Of a stretch of DNA of 64,000 nt, positions 1 to 10,609 are shown piece after piece. The stretch covers positions 28,331,387 through 28,395,386 of the forward strand of contig OU612069.1 of the NCBI GenBank assembly GCA_914767715.1. Direction: 5' to 3'. The notes beneath the pieces were generated by a model. It made no database searches and was not told where the DNA came from. It saw only the letters and a program-made list of their open reading frames with translations. Every line of letters starts with the position of its first letter. Position 1 is the first letter of the stretch. The position numbers and the translations under genes were made by a program. The stretch is from Membranipora membranacea. Its lineage: Eukaryota > Bryozoa > Gymnolaemata > Cheilostomatida > Membraniporidae.

Positions 1-247
1 AGTTTGTGTTACAAATAGAGGCACCACATGTGAGATTGAAAATTATATGCATCATGTGGACATGTAAATCCTACAAAAAATGAATAGATTTGAGGATTGA
101 ATACGGATCGGAAATCTCTCCATGGTGGATATTGGATCGGTTCGAATCTGTTTCAGCGCTTCAATAATGTTCAATATAAACTATACAGCTGTCAATTATG
201 TGTCTGAAATTATATTCTTAGAAATTGTCTAGTTTGTGAATCGCCTA

Positions 248-671
248 CAGTGTTCAGTAACATTATACTTATCTCGGCTATCTCATACCCCATATCAGAT
301 CAGTGTTCAGTAACATTATACTTATCTCGGCTATCTCATACCCCATATCAGATCAGTGTTCAGTAACATTATACTTATCTCGGCTATCTCATACCCCATA
401 TCAGATCAGTGTCCAGTAACATTATACTTATCTCGGCTATCTCATACCCCATATCAGATCAGTGTCCAGTAACATTATACTTATCTCAGCTATCTCATAC
501 CCCATATCAGATCAGTGTCCAGTAACATTATACTTATCTCGGCTATCTCATACCCCATATCAGATCAGTGTTCAGTAACACTATACTTATCTCAGCTATC
601 TCATACCCCATATCAGATCAGTGTCCAGTAACATTATACTTATCTCGGCTATCTCATACCCCATATCAGAT
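248..671. repeat. 53-bp tandem repeat, 8 copies
   Basis: Eight head-to-tail copies of a 53 bp unit begin at 248, 301, 354, 407, 460, 513, 566 and 619. Each starts CAGTGTTCAGTAAC or CAGTGTCCAGTAAC and ends CCCCATATCAGAT. Copies differ by only a few substitutions (TT/TC after CAGTG, CGG/CAG in the middle), so the array is young. No long ORF runs through it. Confidence 0.97.
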
Positions 672-848
672 GCCAGACTGCCCATGTCTATGTGCAGCTT
701 AAATTCCTTGATATTCAGTAGTTGTCTCATCTTTATACACTGAAAGACAACTGCTATCTGTCCTTTATAAGAAAACCTGTTGTGTGGGCGATTCCTAATG
801 TCCTGACAGTGTTTCCTTGTGGCCTGTCATGTCATATAAGAAGCATAG

Positions 849-912
849 TAACGTGATTATAAAATAATCCATCAATAGGTTGTTATGGATGGATCTTTTT
901 ATAATCACGTTA
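849..912. repeat. Short inverted repeat (16-bp perfect arms)
   Basis: TAACGTGATTATAAAA at 849-864 is the exact reverse complement of 897-912. The 32 bp between the arms show weaker internal pairing (AATCCATC against GATGGATC). It could be a tiny MITE relic or a hairpin. I see no target-site duplication. Confidence 0.6.
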
Positions 913-1000
913 ATGCACTGATTGATATCATACCGTCCTTTCTATAGCTGACTGGCTATTCACACGATGTACAATATAAGCCTGTCTGGTTTTATTTCAG

Positions 1001-1060
1001 ACTGAGGAGAGCCACCCACTGAACTGGAGACCAGGTATCATCAAGGGCAAACGATTCTAA
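1001..1060 (+). CDS. Possible terminal exon of an upstream gene
   Basis: A good acceptor (TGGTTTTATTTCAG) ends at 1000. After it one frame reads TEESHPLNWRPGIIKGKRF and then TAA at 1058-1060. This would be a 19-codon last exon starting in phase 0. No partner exon was recognised between position 1 and 1000, so the gene would begin outside the window. The short length makes chance likely. Confidence 0.22.
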   Translation, partial: TEESHPLNWRPGIIKGKRF

Positions 1061-2223
1061 ATCTCATACAGGGCTTCACTATACAGAGCTATGACTGTGC
1101 AGGACACACAGTACATACTTACTGTCTGCTCCTAACTTCATCTCATGTTGGTCCAACGCTAACATCTGTATTATAAGCAATGGTTTGTTGCCCTTTACAT
1201 TGCTGCAAAGTTGGCACTAACTCAGTAAAAAGGATATATTATAATCTACTGGGTCTTTCTGTTGATGTATATAAATTTCATATTTGCTAACTGTGCTGAG
1301 AGAAGATGCAATATATCAGCACATTAAGTGTACTTATGTTCAATTATTGATTTCATGTCTAAAAAAGATAAGATTTCTGAGACCTCTTAAGGTTTTCTGA
1401 TAAAATTTGAGGTCATAGAGATGAGATGGATATTTGGAGTCTGTATAGCGTTTTCTAACTCGAGTTATGTATTAGTGATGTATATAGGCCCTAACAATTC
1501 TCTATCATAATGAAATATAAATATAATGTTTTATTTGGTCCTTCAAAATAAAAAATATTATAAATATGTACAAAATGTCTTCATACTATAAATGATTTGA
1601 CCTATTATATTGATTGTCTATGCCATGGTTTTGCAGGTTGTTCACTCTCATTAATATTGTAGAAAAAGCACCTGCAAAAAACATGCCTGTCTATGAGGTT
1701 ACACAGTCTATAACAAAGAAATATATTACAAGGAGGGTCGGCTGTGGCGATCCATAATTCCGTAAATGCTCTAAGGCTATGATATTTAGAAATGCATACC
1801 AAAACATGATGTATAAGCCGGGAGTCGTCCTTGCATGAAGCTATTAATCAGTATTAATCATAATTTGTTTAGGATTTTGAATTTTACAATTTCAGGTATG
1901 TGAATGTGAGAGATTCCCGCCTCAAATCTACCATAAATTACGAACCACAAGAGGGGAATGAGGAAGTATTTACTACGAAACAAAATCTGACAAATGTGAT
2001 TTCTACAATGTGGTCTAACTGGTAGCTGATCTGACATAGTATTATGTAGTTTGAGCTATCTACTACCGCGGCATGCAGTGTGTTGTGTCAAATGAATGCT
2101 TCTTTAGATTGTGGGATGTGGTCTGTCTGTGGATCCAACCTCCGAAACAGAGCGGGAGATCTTTGGTATGGTTTCCTTGGCTCTCAGCTCAAGTTTGGGG
2201 TTGGGTTACTGATACCCCCTCAC
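1061..2223. other. Intergenic stretch, no gene seen
   Basis: AT-rich sequence without convincing exons. An AATAAA on the minus strand at 1530-1535 could serve as a distant poly(A) signal for the receptor gene ending at 2224. That use is not demonstrated. Confidence 0.4.
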
Positions 2224-5200
2224 TTATGCCTCACTTTCTGTACGATTCTTCAGGTCACATTCAGTGAGACTTGCTGCTACGTTAACCTCCCCCTCTGACT
2301 GCTGAGATACTTGTGAGACTTGCCTCTCTATTACTAGAGGTTTGTGCTCCACATCAGGGCTGCACACCACCGATCGCTCACCAGACGCAGACCGTTCTGA
2401 TATTAGAGAGAGTTTATCATACTCCGAGTTATTATTCAGTGTGAGGTATAACCCAGTTGTAGACTGAGGGCTGTTCACTGTAAGATGATGAACTGGGTGG
2501 GTCTCCCCATCACCCACTACTGATATCTGTATAGCCTGAGTTACATCCAACGTATTTCTTGCTATTAAATCAAAGTAACATATGTTATTGCTGGGTAGTG
2601 TAATATGAGGGTGCCGTGATATTAAATTTAAGCTCTGATCTGAAAACCGCACGCATCGAAACTTCAAACATGGAAGCGTCCCCAATTTGAGATGTCAAAC
2701 ACATGACTGTCAACCTCGACCAAATATTAAACTTGTTTACTTATTGACACAGAACAACAAGTGGTAATAATGTATAACTTACCACATGACCTAGGTAACC
2801 AGGGAAAGAGGCTCGTAGCCGGCGATTTCTTCTGGTGGCCATCTTTGTTAGTGATGTCCACAGATTTAGATTTGTGAGCTTTCACATGGTTGTTGATCCC
2901 GACGTCACTGTCGATACTCTTCCTGTGGAGTCTCCCTGTACGTGTTCAAGAGGAAATCAGTGCATGTAAGACTTTCAACTATCGGGAGTTGCACTTCATG
3001 AAAATTCATGGCTGGAGCTAGACTAGGCTGGAGCAGATTGTAAATGGCCTCAGTGAAAAACTACGTTTGAACAGGGTGTGATTACTATCTCGACCACAAC
3101 TACTAAGGCAAGATATAACTGAAATCTCTATTGGCGCTTATACATGCTTTAACTCCAGGAAGCCCGGTTTTTACTTTCAAAACTCAGCTGATTGGAACGG
3201 ATCTCGGTTGAATGTCACAACTAGAGTGATTAAGTGTCATTGCAAAAATAAATCTTCTAGTATTTAAACTTAACTGAGTCAGGCGGCGGAAATTTTCAGC
3301 TATTTTTAGCTCTTTTTCCTGTTACCTATTTAAATTAATCTTAGTCAGAGAAGCACTAATAATGCATCGGCTATGAGCTATTAGCCATTGGTGATCGAAG
3401 ACCAATCTCCCAATCATGACCACACGGTCTGAGATTATCATCGGTAGCATGGGTTTGATCGATAGCGGTGCAAATACAATACCTGCTCTCCATAGACTTG
3501 TAATATTTATTAAGTTTATGCCCGCACTCAGGTGGTCTTATGACTTTGTGAATTGTGATTTTTAAATCAGGCACACACTCTTCCATGGCCACCATTATAT
3601 GAGGTATGAGATCAAGCTCCATGCATTCCGTATGCATTTATAAGCATCTCCTCAGGTGCTGTTGGGCAACTTGGTAGTCCAGCGGTAGTAAGAAAGTAAC
3701 TTTAAATGCATCTAAAATCGTCGCACACACTTGACCAAGTAGACTAGTACTATACTTACACATAGTAGGTATGTGACTGTTATAAGGTCTGACAGGTTTG
3801 TGCAGGTTCCCCTCACATGACATGTTAGACGATACAGAGGAATGGAGCAGTCTGTTGATCCTCTGCTTACTCCTCATGAACGACGAGTGGCGCCTGCGTG
3901 CTGCCTGCTCATCTATCTTAATCATCACATGTCCGAGTCTCATCATCGCAAACCTGAGCAACAAAACAAACAGTGAGACCTGAGCAACAAAACGCACGGT
4001 GAAACATGAGATACAAACAGAGGGCCGAAGTTATGGCTGGTCTGGTATGAGGGCAACGTGTCCGATAAAATGTTGCCCACTTTCAGAGTCACTGGTTATA
4101 TGTGTGTGTGAGAGGTCTTTAACCCGAGAGGTGTAAACTAAGCTAAAAAAATGTTGCACAGCTTTTTCATAAATTTTTTTAAATTTATAGTTAATTACCA
4201 GCGGTGCAATATGAGGGCACACAGGTTGGTTTATGTGTCACAAGTCATCATGACACACAGTTATGATGGTACCTGTCCTGATTTATAATATTGGGTCAAC
4301 CAACCAAAGGATGCATCAAAGCTTTGGTCTCAACGTGATGTCATGTGACTAAAGAGAATTAATGAGCTGGGATATTTAAACTTGGGTCACATCATAAGAA
4401 TTACGTCACCCAGCCAACAATGAACTCCCTCTTCATTGCAGCCAAGCACCGCTTGTTGGACGCGGTATGTGTGACACTTTGACACGACCTGCTGGATTGT
4501 GACAACGCAATCGCTTATGTGATATATTTTATAATCTGTATCTAATCTATCGTATGAGCAACGACCTGTGAAATTTCTGAGAAAGAGGTCGCTATTTACT
4601 ACGCAATGTGACATGCTAGATTTCCCAATATGAACAGTGAAGAAATACTTTCAATCAATTTTGATGTTCTTTCAACTACCCATGGCACTTCAACATCGTG
4701 AATACATTTGAGCTTTGACTCACCTAACTGCACCGCTGACTTGCATTTCTGGCTGTTTGCTCTTTACTGGAAGGCAGCAGCATATTGCCAGCCGTACGCT
4801 GCCGATGAATCCATTTGGTGTCCTGTTACTGTAGAAGACTGCGTATACTATCGGGGCTATGAGGCGCAGAGTGTTCATCTTACTGTGCGGTATGGCTATC
4901 CCTGTATAAAGGTCGTTTATGAGCTTAGACGCCTCTATAAAAGATGAAGAGGATATGATATATCTTATGTCAAAGTTTCCTCAGTCTGCACACAAAGCCA
5001 CTCATGCTGAGACAAGTATGATTTACCACCTTCGGCTCTTGTGAAAGGTACATTTGTGTACATATATATTTATATGCATATATATATTATATTATATCAT
5101 CTTTACTTCCTTCAGGCACTGTCACTGGCTACGTTATGGGTTACCTGGTACAATGACGGAGATGAAGAAAGTTGTGATGAGAATGAGTATAAACTTAAGT

Positions 5201-8200
5201 GAGTCTCTCCGACTGGCCGTCTCTATGTTATTATACTCCTTCATCTTCCTCTTGTGAGATTCAGCCAGTATCACCATCCTCACGCTCATAGCCGCTGTAA
5301 ACAGCAATGATATGTGCTCATTTAGGTCTAACGTAATATAATAAATAAATCATATATAATCTATATCATATTGTATATCACGTATTATTGTTTTATAAAT
5401 GAATCATTGAGCCTTTCCATAAAAAAAATTTTTGTAAGAAAGTTCTTTTTTAAGTTTTACTTCGAAAGCTACTCACAAATATTGAATAAAAGGTGCAAAT
5501 AATATGAAAAGTGGTGTTTCTTTAACAGTTTTCCTTTAATTACTTGACTGCAAAAAAATAAACCAAAATTATTTTTGTTCTTTTTTCCGTCTAGAGCCTA
5601 TTACAAATATTATTATTTATATTTCTCTTACATTTCTTAATAAATTTGTCAGAATGTTTGTCAGTTACCATATATATATATATAAGCATGCCTTGAAGAT
5701 TCTGTTATTTTTTTAATTTCTTGAGCCTGAGATATCCCTGCTAATCCAAATTTGGGTCATATCCACTGAATTCACTGTTAGCAAAATTCCTTTTTTTTAT
5801 GTTTTGGTTCTCTTATTTAGTCTTCTATTTTGAGACTTAAGCTCGGCTAAGATTTAATATGGAACAAGTTGGTCAAAATACAGGTAATACCCAACACCTT
5901 ATTGTATTACACATTAATTGGTTGTAAATCTGGGCCTTGTACCAGTGTTTGAGCTGCTGTGTTTGAGCTGCTGTGTTTGAGCTGCTGTGTTTGAGCTGCT
6001 GTGTTTGAGCTGCTGTGTTTGAGCTGCTGTGTTTGAGCTGCTGTGTTTGAGCTGCTGTGTTTGAGCTGCCGTATTTATACATTTGAGAGATAAGATATAG
6101 GGTCTGAGATGCAGGGTGGTGGGCGGCGCACCTCTGAGGTTGGCAAGCTCAGTGACACAAACACTTCAATGGATTCCACAGTTCCTGTGACCCAAATAAA
6201 AGTGACTAAGCTGTTTTTTCTCAAGGTTCTCAAGGTTCTCAAGGTTCTCAAGGTGTAGCGGATTGTTTTCACATTTGTCTTACCACTTTCTATTGTACCC
6301 AATCATATTATTATCATTGGATGACACCAAGCTCTTTGTTTTGGACAGACTTATCATCAAATTGAGTTGCTTATATTCTAGAAGTCTAAGAAGACCCTAT
6401 CATTTTGTCGTTAAGAGTGAATGATGAGAAAGAGGTTGGCAAACACCTTTCATCTATATAAGTTATGAATGACACCGAATATTACCCAAAGTCAGTATTA
6501 AGTAGAAAACAATTGTTTTATATTGATCATACTGTACCAGGCTGTTACGATTACAGTTTCACATCTGATATTATAGCATTGGTGGAACTGCAATGTCAGT
6601 GATATAATTATATGCTCTGACGTACACTTTAAAATTACAAATTACAATTACAAAATTTCACATCTGATATTATAGCATTGGTGGAACTGCAATGTCAGTG
6701 ATATAATTATATGCTCTGACGTACACTTTAAAATTACAAATTTAAAAAAACTTTTGATCACATGGTTGCATGTTACTGGTATATGCATTCCACTTCAAAT
6801 TTACAACATTGAACATGTTGTAAAGGTCTAACACGGGCCCATGTAGGCATCGAAATTGATGATGTATTACGTATCATTGTCAGCAGATATAACCTGCTAT
6901 AAAAGACTCCCATCGTCTCTCAATACAACCGAACCTCATCACTTACCCACGGCGGAGAACAGCAGTAGTATAATGACAGCGTAGCTGATAGAGTAACCTG
7001 TCCCCAGTAGTAGTATGTCGCTACCAGAGCACTTCTGTTTGGCTGCGAAGTTTGACATGAGAGGTACCATACCTATCAGGTGACTGGTTACACCACCGAG
7101 TATGTTATATATGATCAGACGCTTAGTGGTAACTTTAATCCCATACCAGAATGGCCACTCTATGTATATATACCTGTCAATTATAAATATAGAAGGCTCA
7201 ACATGACCTGATAAATTGATCAATTTTTTGACATTTTTTTTCTGCAGGTCAATTTTCTTGTAATTAATTAAAACTACAAGCCGACCCTTAGAATTCACTG
7301 CCAGACTTATATAAAAATTGGCTTGAGTAAAAAAACAGGCAGGCTGGTCAAGTTCGTGTCTCATTTTAGCTCTTCAATAAGCCTGATTTGGTTAAAGATC
7401 AATCCAACCAACTCAGTTCCTGATAATAATCTAATTTTGGATAAAATCAATGGTATTAATATGGACTCTGACACATCCGATCATCAGAATTACCCTTATA
7501 TAAGTCTTCCACATTCTACTGTAAATAACTATACATAAATATAGCCAGTTCTGCCAGGGCTGCATGGAGGGTCTTTAACCTTCTAATCGGCCCTTATGTC
7601 TGATTGACCTTCTAAGCTTTCCGCTTACGGACACTGAGCACACATTAAACCATCTGAGAGACTTCAAGGTGGTCTTATGGTAAAGGTGAATAAGGATAAG
7701 CATATAATAGGCTCAACACCTCATCCGCTTTGCACTTGAGTCCGGTTCGATTATAATAATATCTTTTTGTTGGAAGTTGGCAAAACCCACCAGAATCAAT
7801 ACGGGATATAATAGCACTATTGACTTACTGATGCAGTGTCATCCCAGCTATTCCAAAAACGGCCCACAACGTAGCGGAATTCTCAAAACATTCTAAGATT
7901 ATTTGCGCTGTGCACGACATGACGTCACTGTCCATTCCCTCATCGCTGCTCTGTACAGCTGCTGCCTCTCGATGACTGCTATAGAGTTCAGCAGCGGATG
8001 TGTTGGATGTGCTGTTAGTCGATGAGACAGCAGAGTGTACAGATGGAGTACTATAGTGTAGGTGTACGACTCCGCTGTAATCTGAGTGAGTATGATCTAC
8101 ACTTATATGAATAAGTGACAGAGCGGCTAACTGTAGATGTGATATACAGAGAAAGAGAAGACAGGCTACATTCCTCGCCACCTGCAAATCAGAGCAGAGA

Positions 8201-8778
8201 TAGTTCAGTTTAGTGAACAGTAACTGGCTTGTATGGTATCCTAGACTTGTGGGAGTCTGGCGGTTTGTAACAACTGCTGTTTGGTGGTTCGTTGTCTTGT
8301 GATTAGTGTGAAACAATTCAACCTAAATTGTAGATACATGTATAAGTTTTATTAACTTATGGTCTGGCATGCGATCCCAGAATTTACGGGCTTTTAACGG
8401 TGTGATTACGTAAAATAAGCTCATGTGTCTAAGTAAGCGCTGGTATGGTAATCCATTTGGGTTCAGTAATTCTGTCAGCAGCTCCAGCGGCATCTGTAAT
8501 CGAGTTTGGGATGTTGGTGCCCTGCTCATAAAATGAGGTGTCACTGGTCTCACCTGGTCTGGGGTTTGACCCTTGCTTATCATTTTGTGATAATATTAAA
8601 ACATTGAATATGTGTTATAATACTGGATTATGTAATTTTGCCACCTAACTGTCTGACTTACCTTCTCAGATGCGACGATGACAGCGATGATGAGCAGATT
8701 GATAATGATTGCCGCTGACGACAGAACGTAAGTCAACACACTGAAGGCTATATCCGAGTCATCTGCAGCTTTCTCCAT
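2224..8778 (-). CDS. Atypical rhodopsin-like seven-transmembrane receptor (7 exons, 555 aa)
   Basis: Exons: 8662-8778, 7829-8181, 6947-7173, 5145-5294, 4724-4934, 3760-3953 and 2224-2639. All junctions are GT-AG and in frame (1668 nt, 556 codons). A 16-residue N-terminus leads into TM1 (17-36, INLLI). TM2 spans 45-66. Extracellular loop 1 is unusually long (67-128, with NST and NTS glycosylation sites). TM3 starts with Cys129, which could pair with Cys205 in loop 2. TM4 is 176-196, TM5 210-232, TM6 265-282 and TM7 304-318. The class A hallmark after TM3 (xxYIxIxxPFxY, then VTxxR) is present, but DRY is HQY (156-158). NPxxY is APIVY (309-313), and the usual TM2 Asp is missing. CCC at 334-336 may be palmitoylated. 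The roughly 220-residue tail carries two YxxL motifs (Y482, Y491). This is presumably a plasma-membrane receptor; ligand and coupling are unknown. The start has a short leader and an ATAATGG context. Confidence 0.82.
4387..4576 (-). CDS. Possible alternative terminal exon of the 7TM receptor
   Basis: A strong acceptor (GACCTCTTTCTCAG) precedes 4576. The first base completes the AG left by receptor exon 5 to give an Arg codon. The frame then stays open for 62 codons and stops at 4387. Splicing here instead of to 3953 would give a receptor of about 415 aa with a shorter tail that contains several Cys. Only phase and acceptor support it. Confidence 0.33.
5948..6073. repeat. 14-bp minisatellite, 9 copies
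   Basis: Nine copies of TTTGAGCTGCTGTG lie in intron 3 of the receptor gene; the last copy is slightly mutated. Since 14 is not a multiple of 3, the minus-strand open frame through it repeats every three units, which gives an artefactual Gln/Ser/Asn-rich peptide. Confidence 0.95.
6222..6255. repeat. 9-bp tandem repeat (CAAGGTTCT)
   Basis: About 3.8 copies of CAAGGTTCT, also in receptor intron 3. Confidence 0.9.
6557..6741. repeat. 99-bp tandem duplication
   Basis: The segment that begins TTTCACATCTGATATTATAG at 6557 recurs almost perfectly at 6656 (period 99). The copies are joined by short AT-rich ATTACAA repeats. It lies in receptor intron 3 and is a recent local duplication. Confidence 0.93.
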
Positions 8779-10609
8779 TATAGGGATGCGCTGAGAATGA
8801 GTTCTTCACTAATTTTAAACAGAATTGTCACAATGTTTGTTGACCGCTCATAAATACTTTCAGCTAACTCCACAGTAAACCAGCTCAGGTTTGCTTCCGT
8901 TTTTAATTATATATCCTTTTGTTAAAGCAGTAATAATACAATTAGTCGAGACAGCTCAGATATTACTCTGTGAGGCAAGCTGCAAAAATCAAACACTCTT
9001 ATCAAGCGCACTGATAAATCTTACTGTAAAAACATGCAGAGTCAGATATAAAAAACGCAGTACCGAGCCACATAACAGTGTGTCTGCCTGCTCTCCTATA
9101 AGTGCAATGCTTTCACTTTTAAAGTAGATGATATTCTGATATATTCAGTCTCATCGATCAACCTGTGTGTCAAATACAATACACACTGTGCGGTAACCAT
9201 GACAATATACTACCACCATGTATGTGTGGGGACCAATAGAGCGTCAGTTAGATTATCGCAATCAAGTTATAGTACTATTACATCTGATTTCTGAATGAAT
9301 ATTTCTTTATTATTGTGGAAAAATTGCAAAATACTACCGGCATGAAATTAGTGTGCGTAATTTCATTGACGCAAAGCCCGTGGTTTATGTCATTCAAATG
9401 ATAAACTTAGTAAACAGCATTTCCATAGCTATTCCCATTGGTTGATGATTGAGAATGGCGAATGAATGGATCATAATAATAATTTAGTGTAGTGCAGAAA
9501 ACGATGAAGCGCTAAAGGAGAGTGTTAGAAAATCTCCTGTCCGTCAATTTTATTTAGCTGCTTTGTAATGTTAAAATATTTCTGAATGGGATTACTCAAT
9601 GATTAGATACTTGCATAGTAGCAACCCAAAGTGATAAAATTTGTTGTTGTACAATCCTTGTGTAAAAACTTAGTTTTTTAATATTAAGACCTTGACAGGG
9701 TAGTTTTCTCAATGGTAAAACGCTCAGTCAAGATGATTTCACAGACAGATTTGATCACAGACCTATGTAAAGGTAGTAGGGTCTTATTTTTTTGCATTTT
9801 TGCAAGGCTAGCACCCGTACCACGAAATATACAAATTTTACTGGTTTTTTCAAGCTAAGCAGCGGACCCCTGATACTGATGCTCATATAACCACCCTTAC
9901 TAAGACACTCGCTCTCATATACATTCACGATAAGGAAAACGCACTCAAATTCAATACATAATTCTATAAAAAAAAAGGTATACACGTGACAGGGCTACCC
10001 CATGTTAAAGCTATAATTAATAATTATTGGTCTATTTGGAGTTGTCTCCTTAATGTCTATGAAAAAGCAACTCTTGTCCTGCTATGGAAAATTGGAGCAT
10101 AAGAGAGAGATGAAGTAGTTAGGTTCAGGCTTCCAAATCATATATAATCAATCTGATGAACAGCTAATGCAGTAAGGATCGACGCAACAGGTGCTGCCTG
10201 TTTGAATTCTGAAAATTTTGAATTTTGAAAAAGAACGACCATTTAATCTAGATGAAAAGCGTTTGTAAATAATCTTATTATAGTTAAAGTCAGAAAGTTT
10301 TCGCATTTTCTTAATTTGAAGTAATACAAATGAAAAATCTAAAAGTATTAAAGCAATTGAAATTTTGTCACACAGCACCATGAATTAAAGTAAGATACTA
10401 GTGTCAGGCGGGGTGGAACAAGGTCCGCCCCTCAATTACTGTACAATGGTTGATAAAAATGTTTTGTTATAACTATTTCTGCTGTAAAAGAAAATAATAT
10501 TCTTCAGCCATGGGTTGGTGGGTGTGTGGGTGCGCGTGTGAGCGGTGTGTACGTTCGGTGTGTGTGGATGAGCAGTCTATTGTTGGTATTGACTAACGTA
10601 GGAGTTCTT
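8779..10609. other. Intergenic stretch, no gene seen
   Basis: This separates the receptor start from the 3' end of the TPR gene. No coding segment with splice signals was recognised on either strand. A TG/GTGT-rich patch lies at about 10508-10570. Confidence 0.45.

Noticed and set aside
248-671. Possible CRISPR-like array
   Set aside because: Units are contiguous with no unique spacers; it is a tandem minisatellite in eukaryotic DNA.
5873-6082. Minus-strand frame rich in Gln/Ser/Asn
   Set aside because: Translation of the 14-bp minisatellite inside a receptor intron; not a gene.
7174-7364. Extending receptor exon 3 upstream to obtain a canonical DRY motif
   Set aside because: The extended segment is not hydrophobic like TM3 and no acceptor keeps frame with exon 2; the ACAG acceptor at 7174-7177 does.
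8323-8583. Extra exon in receptor intron 1
   Set aside because: Open frame but no acceptor/donor pair in the needed phase; TM1 joins TM2 directly in frame.
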